A DNA stretch of 54,807 nt from assembly GCA_017430985.1 (NCBI GenBank), contig JAFRLZ010000030.1:1-54807 (forward strand), read 5' to 3'. Positions 23,672 to 32,194 of the stretch are shown here, piece after piece. The notes under the pieces are model-generated. The model was not told the origin of the DNA. It did not search any database and saw nothing but the letters and a program-made list of their open reading frames with translations. The stretch is from Oscillospiraceae bacterium. Lineage in GTDB: Bacteria; Bacillota; Clostridia; Oscillospirales; Oscillospiraceae. Both the position numbers and the translations under genes were made by a program. How positions within the stretch are numbered: position 1 is the first letter of the stretch; each line of letters starts with the position of its first letter.

Positions 23672-24421
23672 ATGTTCAAAACGATCAAAGCCCTCGTATT
23701 GCGCGAGGTGCGCTATAAGGAGGCAGACCGCATCCTCACGCTCCTGAGCGCCGAGGAGGGCAAGCTCACGGCCAAGGCGCGCGGGGCGCTGCGCAAGTCG
23801 AGCCGGACGGGCGCGGCCACGCAGCAGCTGACCTACGCGGAGATGACGCTTTTTGCCAACAAGGGCAAGTGGACCGTGAACGAGGCGAGCGTCCTCGAGG
23901 GCTTCGACGGGCTGCGGACCGACCTGGAGGCCTTCGCGCTCGGCAGCTATTTTGCCGAGTGCCTGGAGGCGCTGAGCGTGGAGGACGAGCCCGACGCGGA
24001 GCTCATGCAGCTCGGCCTCAACTCGCTATACGCGCTCAGCCGCGGCCTCTGCGAAGCGCGGCTCATCAAGGCCGCTTTCGAGCTGCGCCTCATGTGCCTG
24101 TCCGGCTACGCGCCGGACCTGACGGCCTGCGCCTGCTGCGGCGGTGAGCCGCGGGACCCCGTGTTCCACCCGTCGGACGGCCGGGTCTACTGCCGGACCT
24201 GTCCGCACGGCGGCGGCACGCTGCCGCTGGGCGGCGAGGCGCTTGCCGCCATGCGCTATATCTCCTCCGCTCCGGCGAAAAAGCTCCTGTCCTTCTCGCT
24301 GGGGGACGAGGGCGCCTCCGCGCTCGCCGCCGTTGCGGAGAGCTATCTCCTGCGGCAGACCGAGCGCCGCTTCGGCACGCTGGATTACTATAAGCAAGTC
24401 AGGCTTCAGAACATAGAATGA
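23672..24421 (+). CDS. recO: DNA repair protein RecO
   Basis: A 249-residue recombination mediator: an N-terminal OB fold (IKALVLREVRYKEADRILTLL, KLTAKARGALRKSS), a helical middle and a zinc site CACCGG with CRTC (about 151-173). It helps load RecA at gaps with RecR. ATG 23672 has GGGAGCTGGG upstream. It follows yqzL as in Bacillus. Confidence 0.95.
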   Translation: MFKTIKALVLREVRYKEADRILTLLSAEEGKLTAKARGALRKSSRTGAATQQLTYAEMTLFANKGKWTVNEASVLEGFDGLRTDLEAFALGSYFAECLEALSVEDEPDAELMQLGLNSLYALSRGLCEARLIKAAFELRLMCLSGYAPDLTACACCGGEPRDPVFHPSDGRVYCRTCPHGGGTLPLGGEALAAMRYISSAPAKKLLSFSLGDEGASALAAVAESYLLRQTERRFGTLDYYKQVRLQNIE

Positions 24422-24447
24422 GGCATGAGCCGTCTCGGATCATGCCT
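24421..24447 (+). other. Short hairpin between recO and mutS2
   Basis: AGGCATGA (24421-24428) pairs with TCATGCCT (24440-24447) followed by TTG. The stem is short and the T-run poor, so it may only weaken read-through into mutS2. Confidence 0.3.
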
Positions 24448-24464
24448 TTGAAGAGGACAGAACC

Positions 24465-26837
24465 ATGACATTTTTTGAAAAATCCCTCCAGACGCTGGAG
24501 CTGCCCGCCGTGCTCGGCATGCTCTCGCAGCAGGCGGTCGGCGAGACGGCCAAGGAGCAGGCGCTCGCGCTCGCTCCGTCCTCGGACAAAGCGGAGGTGC
24601 AGCGCCGTCTGGACGAGACGAGCGCCGCCAAGACCATGATGGTCGTGCGCGGCAGCCCCTCCTTCTCCGGCGTGAAGGACGTGCGCTCTTCGCTGTCCCG
24701 CGCGGACCTGGGCGGCGCGCTCAACACCAGGGAGCTGCTGGATATCGCCCGCGTGCTCCAGTGCGCGCGGCTCGTGCGCGGCTATCTCGCGGACGACAGC
24801 GTGGGGAAGACCTCCATCGACTATCTCTTCCATGCCCTGCACGCCAACAAGTTCCTGGAAGAGAAGATCTTCACCTCCATCCTCGGCGAGGATGAGATCG
24901 CGGACGCCGCCTCGCCCGACCTGGCGAATATCCGCCGCCAGATGCGCGCGGCCGCGGCCCGGGCGCGCGACGCGCTGCAGAAGATCATTTCCTCGCCCTC
25001 CTACGCCAAGGCGTTGCAGGAGCCGATCATCACCATGCGTTCCGACCGCTTCGTCGTGCCGGTGAAGGCCGACCACAAGGGCGCGGTGCCGGGACTGGTG
25101 CACGACATCTCCGCCACCGGCATGACGCTTTTCATCGAGCCGATGGCCGCCGTCAAGGCCAACAATGAGCTGCGCGAGCTCGCGGCCAAGGAAAAGCTCG
25201 AGATCGAGCGCATCCTCGCCGAGCTCTCGGCCGACTGCGCCGAGCACCGGGACGATATCGACTCCGATTACGACTGCCTCGTCAAGCTCGATCTGATCTT
25301 CGCCAAAGCCAAGCTTTCCTACAAGCTCGACGCGCAGCCGGCGAGCCTGGATACCGAGGGGATCGTGCTGCGCAGGGCGCGCCATCCGCTGCTCGACCCG
25401 GCGAAGGCCGTGCCCATCGACGTCGAACTCGGCGACGCCTTCGACACCCTGGTCATCACCGGCCCGAACACCGGCGGCAAGACGGTCTCGCTCAAGACGA
25501 TCGGCCTGCTCGCGGCCATGAACCAGTGCGGGCTGCACATCCCCGCGGCCGACGGCAGCGCTCTTCCCGTGTTCGGGCATATCCTCGCGGACATCGGCGA
25601 CGAGCAGAGCATCGAGCAGAGCCTGTCGACCTTCTCGGCGCACATGACGAACATCGTCAGCATCCTCGACGAGTGCGGCGGGGATTCGCTGCTCCTGTTC
25701 GACGAGCTCGGCGCCGGCACCGATCCCACCGAGGGCGCCGCTCTGGCCATCGCCATCATCGAATACGCGCGGCAGCGCGGCGCCATGATCGCCGCCACCA
25801 CGCACTATGCCGAGCTCAAGGTCTACGCCACGAACGAGCCGGGCGTGCAGAACGCCTCCTGCGAGTTCGACGTGGAGACCCTGCGGCCGACCTACCGGCT
25901 GCTTGTGGGCATCCCCGGCAAGTCCAACGCCTTTGCGATCTCCCGCCGCCTCGGGCTGAACGAGAAGATCATCAACGAGGCCAGAGGCCGCGTCGGCACC
26001 GAGAGCGCGAGCTTCGAGGCCACCATCGAGAAGCTGGAGCAGACGCGCCTGCAGCTCGAAAAGGAGCGCACGGAGGCGCAGAAGAAGCTGCGCGAGGCCG
26101 AGGAGAACGCGAAAAAGGCCTCCTTCCTGCGCGCGGAGCTCGAGGTCAGGCTGGAAAAGGCCGACCAGAAGGCGCGGCGCGAGGCTGAGCGGCTGCTCGA
26201 CGAGGCGCGCTCCGCCGCGGAGGACACCTTCCGCGAGCTCGACGAGATGCGCCGGCGCGCCAACGAGGAAGAGGACACGCAGCGTATCAACGAGGCGCGC
26301 AGCGAGCTGCGCCGCCGCCTGAACAAAGCGGAGGAGGAGCTGCGCCCCGCGCCCGCCGCGCCCGCGGAAGACAGGAAATCCGCGCGGCCCGTGCAGGTGG
26401 GCGACACGGTGCAGATCAAGTCCATGGGCGTCAAGGCCAGCGTCACCGCCGTCTCTCCCGACCGGACGCTGACGCTGCGCGCCGGGATCATGACCGTGAC
26501 GGCGAAGGAGGACGAGGTGCTGCTGCTCGAGGGCGAGAGCGCCCCGAAGCCGAAGCAGAGCGCCTCCGGCGGCGCGACGCTGCGCAGCGCAGGCCTTTCT
26601 CCGGAGATCGACCTGCGCGGGATGGAGGCCGTGGAGGCCGTTCTGGCCGCGGAGCGATATCTCGACAACGCCGTTATGGCGCGGCTTTCGAGCGTGCGGA
26701 TCATCCATGGAAAGGGCACCGGCGTACTGCGCGAGGCCATCCAGCAGATGCTGCGGAAAAACAAGCAGGTCAAGTCTTTCCGCCTCGGCCGCTACGGCGA
26801 GGGAGAGACCGGCGTGACTGTTGTCGAACTGAAATAA
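24465..26837 (+). CDS. mutS2: Endonuclease MutS2
   Basis: A 790-residue protein without the mismatch-recognition domain of MutS. The core helical domain is followed by the ATPase (Walker A TGPNTGGKTVSLKT, about 332; Walker B LLLFDELGAGTDP, about 410), a long coiled coil (about 515-630) and a C-terminal Smr nuclease domain (EIDLRGMEAVEAV, IIHGKGTGVLREA). It suppresses recombination and acts on collided ribosomes in Bacillus. Length is typical. Confidence 0.96.
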   Translation: MTFFEKSLQTLELPAVLGMLSQQAVGETAKEQALALAPSSDKAEVQRRLDETSAAKTMMVVRGSPSFSGVKDVRSSLSRADLGGALNTRELLDIARVLQCARLVRGYLADDSVGKTSIDYLFHALHANKFLEEKIFTSILGEDEIADAASPDLANIRRQMRAAAARARDALQKIISSPSYAKALQEPIITMRSDRFVVPVKADHKGAVPGLVHDISATGMTLFIEPMAAVKANNELRELAAKEKLEIERILAELSADCAEHRDDIDSDYDCLVKLDLIFAKAKLSYKLDAQPASLDTEGIVLRRARHPLLDPAKAVPIDVELGDAFDTLVITGPNTGGKTVSLKTIGLLAAMNQCGLHIPAADGSALPVFGHILADIGDEQSIEQSLSTFSAHMTNIVSILDECGGDSLLLFDELGAGTDPTEGAALAIAIIEYARQRGAMIAATTHYAELKVYATNEPGVQNASCEFDVETLRPTYRLLVGIPGKSNAFAISRRLGLNEKIINEARGRVGTESASFEATIEKLEQTRLQLEKERTEAQKKLREAEENAKKASFLRAELEVRLEKADQKARREAERLLDEARSAAEDTFRELDEMRRRANEEEDTQRINEARSELRRRLNKAEEELRPAPAAPAEDRKSARPVQVGDTVQIKSMGVKASVTAVSPDRTLTLRAGIMTVTAKEDEVLLLEGESAPKPKQSASGGATLRSAGLSPEIDLRGMEAVEAVLAAERYLDNAVMARLSSVRIIHGKGTGVLREAIQQMLRKNKQVKSFRLGRYGEGETGVTVVELK

Positions 26838-26894
26838 AAAAGCTGCGGCGCTGTGGAAAGAAATGTGAAAAACAACGAAACAGCAGAAACGCGG

Positions 26895-26928
26895 TTGACG
26901 ATTGTCTTAAAATTTGATAAGGTATAGT
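26895..26928 (+). promoter_or_regulatory. Probable promoter of ptsH
   Basis: TTGACG (26895-26900) and TATAGT (26923-26928) are 22 bases apart, too far for a standard pair. TTGTCT at 26903 gives a 15-base spacer to the same -10. The region is AT-rich and about 45 bases before ptsH, so a promoter is likely but its exact elements are not certain. Confidence 0.45.
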
Positions 26929-26974
26929 GCGTACGAATTGGTACATTCTTGTTTGAAATAAAGGAGAGGCGACT

Positions 26975-27238
26975 ATGGTCAGCAAAGAGGTTGTCATCAA
27001 TAATCAGGTGGGTCTCCACGCCAGACCCGCGACGTTCTTCATTCAGAAGGCCAACGAGTTCAAGAGCAGCATTTGGGTGGAGAAGGAAGACAGACGCGTC
27101 AACGCCAAGAGCCTGCTGGGCGTTTTGTCCCTCGGCATCGTCAAGGGCACGCCGGTCACCATCATTGCCGACGGCGCCGACGAGAACGAGGCGATCGAGA
27201 TGCTCTCCGCGCTGATCGACGCTGATTTTTCCGAGTGA
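26975..27238 (+). CDS. ptsH: Phosphocarrier protein HPr
   Basis: An 87-residue HPr with the phosphorylated His15 in VGLHARPA and the regulatory Ser46 in AKSLLGVLSLGI. It carries phosphate from enzyme I to sugar permeases, and Ser46 phosphorylation by HprK links it to carbon control. It has its own promoter and terminator and no ptsI beside it. Presence of both residues rules out a Crh-type paralogue that lacks His15. Confidence 0.93.
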   Translation: MVSKEVVINNQVGLHARPATFFIQKANEFKSSIWVEKEDRRVNAKSLLGVLSLGIVKGTPVTIIADGADENEAIEMLSALIDADFSE

Positions 27239-27260
27239 TCTGACTGCGGAAAAGCTGAAC

Positions 27261-27292
27261 AGGGGATGTGCAGCCATGCACATCCCCTTTTT
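27261..27292 (+). terminator. Intrinsic terminator after ptsH
   Basis: AGGGGATGTGCA and TGCACATCCCCT (27261-27272 with 27277-27288) form a perfect 12-bp stem with a GCCA loop and TTTTT. Confidence 0.9.
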
Positions 27293-27317
27293 CAAGTTTT
27301 ATTGAGTTGGGTATCCT

Positions 27318-28172
27318 ATGAGTGACAAAACGAAAGCCACGCTGGAAATGCTCCTGTGCGCGGCGCTCTGGAGCATCGCCGGCATCTTTATGAAACTTCT
27401 CCCGTGGAACGGTTTCGCAGTGGCGAGCCTGCGCAGCCTGATTGCCGGGCTGACGATCGCCGCCTACATGCTTCTGCGCCGTATCCGGCCGAGCGTCACG
27501 CCGCGCACGCTGAAGGCCGGCGTGATGACGGGCTGCGTGTATCTGTGCTTTGCCTGCGCCAACAAGCTCACCACGGCGGCCAACGCCATCGTGCTGCAGT
27601 TCGTCGCGCCGGTGTTCATCGTCGTGTTCTCCGCGCTCTTCCTGAAGCAGCGGATCCGCCGCGCGGATCTCGCGGTCGTGCTGTTCACGCTCCTGGGGAT
27701 CGCGCTGTTTTTCTTCGACAGCCTCGCGCCCGGCTATGTGCTGGGAAATCTCGTTGCCATCGCCTCCGGGATGTTCATGGCGGGGATGTTCATGATGGTG
27801 GGCGAGATCCGCGGCGAGGAGCGCTTCAGCGCGATTTTGATCGGCCAGTGCTTCACCTTCCTCGTCGGGCTGCCCTTCGTCTTCCTGACGAAGCCCGTTT
27901 TCACGGGGACGGCGGTCATCAGCATCCTGGTGCTGGGCGTCTTTCAGCTCGGCGTCTCGTATATCCTCTACGCGAAGGCGGCGGAGAACTGCCCGCCGCT
28001 GGCCTGCTCGCTGCTGAGCGCGCTCGAGCCGCTGCTCAACCCGGTCTGGGTCTTCCTCTTCGACGGCGAGCGGCCCGGCCTCTTCGCGCTCGTCGGCGCG
28101 GTGATCGTGATCTGTTCCATCACCGTCTGGACGGTGTTCGGGCAAAAGAAGGAAGAAACGGAAACGGTATAA
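27318..28172 (+). CDS. EamA/DMT-family membrane transporter
   Basis: A 284-residue protein with ten predicted helices in two EamA repeats (first from TLEMLLCAALWSIAGIFMKLL, second from GNLVAIASGMFMAGMFM). The end of repeat two has SALEPLLNPVWVFLFDGERP, a family hallmark. Such transporters move metabolites such as amino acids or nucleosides; the substrate is unknown. It is 13 bases before uvrC and may be cotranscribed with it. Confidence 0.9.
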   Translation: MSDKTKATLEMLLCAALWSIAGIFMKLLPWNGFAVASLRSLIAGLTIAAYMLLRRIRPSVTPRTLKAGVMTGCVYLCFACANKLTTAANAIVLQFVAPVFIVVFSALFLKQRIRRADLAVVLFTLLGIALFFFDSLAPGYVLGNLVAIASGMFMAGMFMMVGEIRGEERFSAILIGQCFTFLVGLPFVFLTKPVFTGTAVISILVLGVFQLGVSYILYAKAAENCPPLACSLLSALEPLLNPVWVFLFDGERPGLFALVGAVIVICSITVWTVFGQKKEETETV

Positions 28173-28185
28173 AGGGAGCCAGACC

Positions 28186-30042
28186 ATGCCGGAAACTCTG
28201 AGCGAAAAAGCTAATAAGCTGCCGCTGCTCCCGGGCGTGTACATCATGCTCGACGCGCACGGCGAGGTGATCTACGTCGGGAAGGCCAAAAAGCTCAAAA
28301 ACCGCGTGAGCAGCTATTTCCACGGCGAGCATCTGCCCAAGGTGGCCGCCATGGTGGAAAAGGTGGCGGATTTCAACGTCATCGTGGCCGGCAGCGAGTT
28401 TGAAGCCCTGGTGCTGGAAAACTCGCTCATCAAACGCCACAAGCCCCACTACAACATCCTGCTCAAGGACGACAAGGGCTATCCCTTCGTCCGCGTGGAT
28501 ATGAAAAGCGACTACCCGGCCATGAGCATCGTCTCCCGCGCCGGGAAGGACGGGGCCCGCTATTTCGGCCCCTACGGCGGCCGCGGCCAGACGAGAGAGA
28601 TCATCTCCACCGTGTCCAAGGCGCTGCTGCTGCCGGACTGTTCGCGCCGCTTCCCGCGCGATATCGGGAAGGAGCGGCCCTGCCTCAACTATCACATGGG
28701 CGCCTGCGCCGGCTGGTGCCGCGAGGGGAGCTCCGCCGAGGACTACCGCCGCCGCATGGAGCAGGCCGTGCTGATCCTCGACGGCAAGAGCGAGGAGCTG
28801 ATCGCGCAGCTGACGCAGCAGATGGAGCAGGCGGCGGAGGATCTGCGCTTCGAGGTCGCCGCCGAGCTGCGCGACCGGCTGCGCGCCATCGCGCAGCTGG
28901 CCAACCGCCAGCGCGTGATCTCCACCGTCTTTGCCGATACGGACGCCGTCGGCTTCTGCCGCGGCGCGAAGAGCTGCTTCACGGTGCTGCACTTCATCGA
29001 CGGGGATCTGGCGGGGAAGGACGCGGAAATGCTCGACGAGCCGCTGGAGGAGGACGCGGAGGCCGTATCCGGCCTGGTGCGGCAATATTACGCGGCGCGC
29101 AGCGGCGCGCTGCCGAAGACGATCCTCCTGCCCTGCGAGATCGAGGACCGGGAGGAGCTGGAGACGCTGCTCAACGAGCAGGGCGGCCGCCGGGTCCACC
29201 TCGAAACGCCCAAGCGCGGCGAGCGCCTGCGCCTTGTCGAGAGCGCGTCGGTCAACGCGCGCGAGGAGATCCTGCGCCGCACCACCGCCGCGCAGCGCCG
29301 CAGCAAGACGCTCGAATGGCTGCAGAAGGCGCTGGAACTCGAAAACTTCCCCCGGCGCATCGAGGCCTTCGACATCTCCAACCTCAAGGACAGCGGCATC
29401 GTCGCCGGGATGACCGTGCACGTCGACGGGAAACCGGTCCGGAAGGATTTCCGCCGCTTCCGCATCCGCGAGCTGCGGCAGCAGGACGACTACGCCAGCA
29501 TGCGCCAGGCCGTGCAGCGCCGCTTTCAGCGCTATCTGGACGGGGACGAGCATTTTTCCCCGCTGCCGGATCTGCTGCTCATCGACGGCGGCGAGCGGCA
29601 CGCGGCCGTGGCCGAGGAGGCGCTGCGCGAGCTCGGGCTGGAGCTGCCGGTCTTCGGCATGGTCAAGGACGACCGGCACCGCACGCGCGCGCTCGTCACC
29701 TCCGGCGGACGCGAGATCGGCATCCAGAGCAATCCCGCGGTCTTCGCCCTTGTGGGCAATATCCAGGAGGAGACGCACCGCTGGTCCGTCGAGTACCAGC
29801 GCCTGCTGCGCCAGGAGGCTTACGGCTCGAGCCTCGACAAGATCCCCGGCGTCGGGCCCAGGCGGCGCGACGAGCTCGTGCGCGCCTTCAAATCCGTGCG
29901 CGCGATCCGCGAGGCGAGCGAAGAGGCGCTCTGCGCCGTCGTATCGAAGAACACCGCGAAAGCGGTCTACGAGTTTTTCCACAGAGAGGAGGAGAGCGCC
30001 GCATGCGAGTCATCACGGGAAGCGCCCGGGGCAGAAGACTGA
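28186..30042 (+). CDS. uvrC: Excinuclease subunit UvrC
   Basis: A 618-residue nuclease. The GIY-YIG domain starts with PGVYIMLDAHGEVIYVGKAK; a UVR motif (QAAEDLRFEVAAELRDRL, about 213) binds UvrB; the RNase-H-like second nuclease follows (EAFDISNLKDSGIVAGM, about 390); the end has a helix-hairpin-helix pair (IPGVGPRRRDELV). It makes both incisions around a lesion. The last 40 bases overlap rsmD in another frame. Confidence 0.96.
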   Translation: MPETLSEKANKLPLLPGVYIMLDAHGEVIYVGKAKKLKNRVSSYFHGEHLPKVAAMVEKVADFNVIVAGSEFEALVLENSLIKRHKPHYNILLKDDKGYPFVRVDMKSDYPAMSIVSRAGKDGARYFGPYGGRGQTREIISTVSKALLLPDCSRRFPRDIGKERPCLNYHMGACAGWCREGSSAEDYRRRMEQAVLILDGKSEELIAQLTQQMEQAAEDLRFEVAAELRDRLRAIAQLANRQRVISTVFADTDAVGFCRGAKSCFTVLHFIDGDLAGKDAEMLDEPLEEDAEAVSGLVRQYYAARSGALPKTILLPCEIEDREELETLLNEQGGRRVHLETPKRGERLRLVESASVNAREEILRRTTAAQRRSKTLEWLQKALELENFPRRIEAFDISNLKDSGIVAGMTVHVDGKPVRKDFRRFRIRELRQQDDYASMRQAVQRRFQRYLDGDEHFSPLPDLLLIDGGERHAAVAEEALRELGLELPVFGMVKDDRHRTRALVTSGGREIGIQSNPAVFALVGNIQEETHRWSVEYQRLLRQEAYGSSLDKIPGVGPRRRDELVRAFKSVRAIREASEEALCAVVSKNTAKAVYEFFHREEESAACESSREAPGAED

Positions 30043-30557
30043 AAACGCCGGAGACCTATGACATCCGCCCCACGACCGACAACGTCAAGGAGGCGCTGTT
30101 CAACATCCTGCAGTTCGATATCGAGGGGCGGCGCGTGCTCGACCTCTTCGCCGGCACCGGCCAGCTCGGGATCGAGGCGCTCAGCCGCGGCGCGAAAAGC
30201 GCCCTCTTCGTCGACGCCGACCGCGAGGCCGTGCGCATCGTGCGGGAGAACCTGAAGACCTGCGGCCTGACGGCCGAGGTGCGGCAGCAGGACGCGCTGA
30301 GCTGCCTGCGCGAGGGCGGCGTGTACGACCTCATTTTCGTCGATCCGCCTTACGACGCGGGGCTTTACGCGCCGGTGCTGGACACGATCAAATCGGTTGA
30401 CAACTTGTCGGAAGGTGGTATAATCGTCTGTGAGGCGCGCCGCGAACAGGCGCTGCCGGAGCTGGACGCGCCCTACCGGAAGCGGAAGGAATACCGCTAC
30501 GGCAAGGTGAAGCTGACTGTGTACACGAAGGACGGAGAGGAGACCGAAAAGGGATGA
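30003..30557 (+). CDS. rsmD: 16S rRNA (guanine966-N2)-methyltransferase RsmD
   Basis: A 184-residue methyltransferase starting MRVITGSARGRRLKTPE, with motif I DLFAGTGQLGIEALSRGA and the N-methylase box DPPYD (about 117). It methylates G966 of 16S rRNA. The start lies 40 bases inside uvrC; an in-frame reading that goes back to 28716 is the shadow frame of uvrC. The TGA overlaps the coaD ATG by 4 bases, and rsmD-coaD is a widespread pair. Confidence 0.95.
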   Translation: MRVITGSARGRRLKTPETYDIRPTTDNVKEALFNILQFDIEGRRVLDLFAGTGQLGIEALSRGAKSALFVDADREAVRIVRENLKTCGLTAEVRQQDALSCLREGGVYDLIFVDPPYDAGLYAPVLDTIKSVDNLSEGGIIVCEARREQALPELDAPYRKRKEYRYGKVKLTVYTKDGEETEKG

Positions 30558-31054
30558 GGACAGCCATCTGCCCGGGCAGCTTTGACCCGATCACCCTTGG
30601 CCATCTGAACATCATCCGCCGCTGCAGCAAGATCTTCGACCGGGTGATCGTCTGCATCATGGTCAATTCCTCCAAGTCCTCGCCCATGTTCTCCATAGAA
30701 GAGCGGGCGGACATGGCGCGCCGCGCCTGCGAGCGCTATCCCAATGTGACTGTGGACACATCGGACATCCTGCTGGCCGAATACGCCCGCCGCTACGAGG
30801 GGGCCGTGATCGTCAAGGGCCTGCGCGCCGCGTCCGACTTTGAATACGAGTTCCAGATGGATCTCATCAACAAGAACATTAACCCCCAGCTCGAGACGAT
30901 GTTTCTGACGGCCAGCGGGAAGTACACCTTCCTGAGCTCCTCCGTGGTGCGCGAGATGGCGCGCTACGGCGCGGATCTCACCGGCCTGGTGCCCGACGAA
31001 CTCAAAAAAGAGATAGAAGAAAAAGCAAAGCAATGGAGGCCGAATCATGGATAA
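30554..31054 (+). CDS. coaD: Phosphopantetheine adenylyltransferase
   Basis: A 166-residue enzyme of coenzyme A synthesis that adenylylates 4'-phosphopantetheine. The nucleotidyltransferase box CPGSFDPITLGHLNII is at residues 6-21, and the late SSSVVRE motif near residue 130 is present. It overlaps rsmD by 4 bases and the next gene by 8. Confidence 0.97.
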   Translation: MRTAICPGSFDPITLGHLNIIRRCSKIFDRVIVCIMVNSSKSSPMFSIEERADMARRACERYPNVTVDTSDILLAEYARRYEGAVIVKGLRAASDFEYEFQMDLINKNINPQLETMFLTASGKYTFLSSSVVREMARYGADLTGLVPDELKKEIEEKAKQWRPNHG

Positions 31055-31559
31055 CAACAACGATATCATCGCGCTGCTGGATATTCTCTATAACATGGTC
31101 ACGGAGGCCTGGGGCGTTCCTCTGGGCAACGACAAGTGCATCATCGAGCGGGACAAGGCCATCGAGATCATCAACGACGTCAAGGCCAACCTCCCCACGG
31201 CTCTCGCCGAGGCCAAGCGCCTCGTCGCGGCGCGGGACGAGTTCATCGGCAACGCCAAGCGCGAGGCCGAGGCCCTGCGCAAGAGCGCCGAGGAGAAGGC
31301 CCGCACCATGGTCGAGGAGCAGGAGATCGTGCGTGTGGCCAAGGCCCGCAGCGCCGAGATGATCGCCTCCGCCGAGGCCAAGTCCAGCGAGCTGCGCCGT
31401 CTGGCCAGCGACTATGTGGACGATATGATGCGCCAGGCCGAGCAGGGCGTCAGCGCCGCGCTCAGCGCGCTGCGCAGCTCGCACAGCGCCTTCAACGCCG
31501 CGGGCGCCGCGAAGAGCGCCGCGCAGCCGCCGAAGCAGGAGAGCGCCGAGGAAGAGTAA
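31047..31559 (+). CDS. Coiled-coil protein (ATP synthase subunit-like / DivIVA-like), function unknown
   Basis: A 170-residue hydrophilic protein. After MDNNNDIIALLDILYNMVTE comes a long Ala/Glu/Arg coiled coil (about 50-140) and an Ala-Pro-rich tail ending ESAEEE. No membrane segment. Similar proteins directly after coaD in Clostridia are usually called ATPase or cell-division-like without proof. It overlaps coaD by 8 bases and ends the operon before a terminator. Confidence 0.7.
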   Translation: MDNNNDIIALLDILYNMVTEAWGVPLGNDKCIIERDKAIEIINDVKANLPTALAEAKRLVAARDEFIGNAKREAEALRKSAEEKARTMVEEQEIVRVAKARSAEMIASAEAKSSELRRLASDYVDDMMRQAEQGVSAALSALRSSHSAFNAAGAAKSAAQPPKQESAEEE

Positions 31560-31575
31560 CATACATAGGCCTTTG

Positions 31576-31622
31576 ACCGGCCGCCGGGAGAGCAGATTTG
31601 TGTCTTCCGGCGGCCGGTTTTT
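31576..31622 (+). terminator. Intrinsic terminator before the division cluster
   Basis: ACCGGCCGCCGG and CCGGCGGCCGGT (31576-31587 with 31607-31618) form a perfect 12-bp stem with a 19-base loop, followed by TTTTT. Confidence 0.9.
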
Positions 31623-31681
31623 GCATATCTTGTGGTTTCCGGAAAGGGAGCCGAAAAGCAAAAAATGACAAAAGATTTCTC

Positions 31682-31710
31682 TTGCTTTTTGAGCGGCGGA
31701 CACCTATAAT
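31682..31710 (+). promoter_or_regulatory. Promoter of the division and cell wall cluster
   Basis: TTGCTT (31682-31687) and a perfect TATAAT (31705-31710) are 17 bases apart. Transcription would start near 31717, at the first MraZ box. Confidence 0.85.
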
Positions 31711-31718
31711 GAAAGAGC

Positions 31719-31745
31719 AAAGTGGGTAAAAGTGGTGCAAAATGG
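31719..31745 (+). promoter_or_regulatory. MraZ operator, three direct repeats
   Basis: AAAGTGG (31719-31725), AAAGTGG (31729-31735) and AAAATGG (31739-31745) recur every 10 bases with 3-base spacers. This is the known MraZ box pattern, on one face of the helix and just downstream of the -10. MraZ encoded at 31778 should repress or modulate the cluster here. Confidence 0.88.
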
Positions 31746-31777
31746 TGGGGACAAACAGAGAAGCGGAGGCGAGATCC

Positions 31778-32194
31778 ATGACGGGCGAATACCAGCACAC
31801 GCTGGACAACAAGGGGCGGCTGTTCATTCCCGCCAAGCTCCGGGACGAGCTGGGCGAGGTGTTCTACCTCACGCTGTCCATGGACCGCTGCCTCTGCGCT
31901 TACAGCGCCGAAAACTGGCGGGCCTTCTCGGAGAAGGTCGGCGCCATGCCCTATGTCAAGCAACGCCGCATGCGCCCGCTGTTCGCGCAGGCCGCCCGCT
32001 GCGAGCTGGACGCGCAGGGGCGCGCCCTGATCCCGCAGAAGCTCCGGGACTATGCGGGCTTTACCAAAAACGTGACCGTCGTCGGCTGCAACAACCACGC
32101 GGAGCTGTGGGACAGCGAGGCCTGGGCCGCCGTGTTCGCGGCGGAGGCCACGCCGGAAAACATCGCCGCCGCGATGGAGGAGCTGGAGTTCTGA
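31778..32194 (+). CDS. mraZ: Transcriptional regulator MraZ
   Basis: A 138-residue protein with two AbrB-like swapped hairpins, marked by LDNKGRLFIPAKLRDEL and LDAQGRALIPQKLRDY. The start is ATG 31778 (TGEYQHTLD), with GGAGGC upstream; a longer frame from 31742 would begin inside the operator. It binds the direct repeats in its own promoter. Its TGA overlaps the rsmH ATG by one base. Confidence 0.96.
   Translation: MTGEYQHTLDNKGRLFIPAKLRDELGEVFYLTLSMDRCLCAYSAENWRAFSEKVGAMPYVKQRRMRPLFAQAARCELDAQGRALIPQKLRDYAGFTKNVTVVGCNNHAELWDSEAWAAVFAAEATPENIAAAMEELEF

Noticed and set aside
24399-26708. A 769-residue minus-strand frame
   Set aside because: It is the shadow of mutS2, with no ribosome site and no family pattern.
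28716-30002. Extension of rsmD back through uvrC
   Set aside because: The rsmD start at 30003 fits the family; the extension is the second frame of uvrC.
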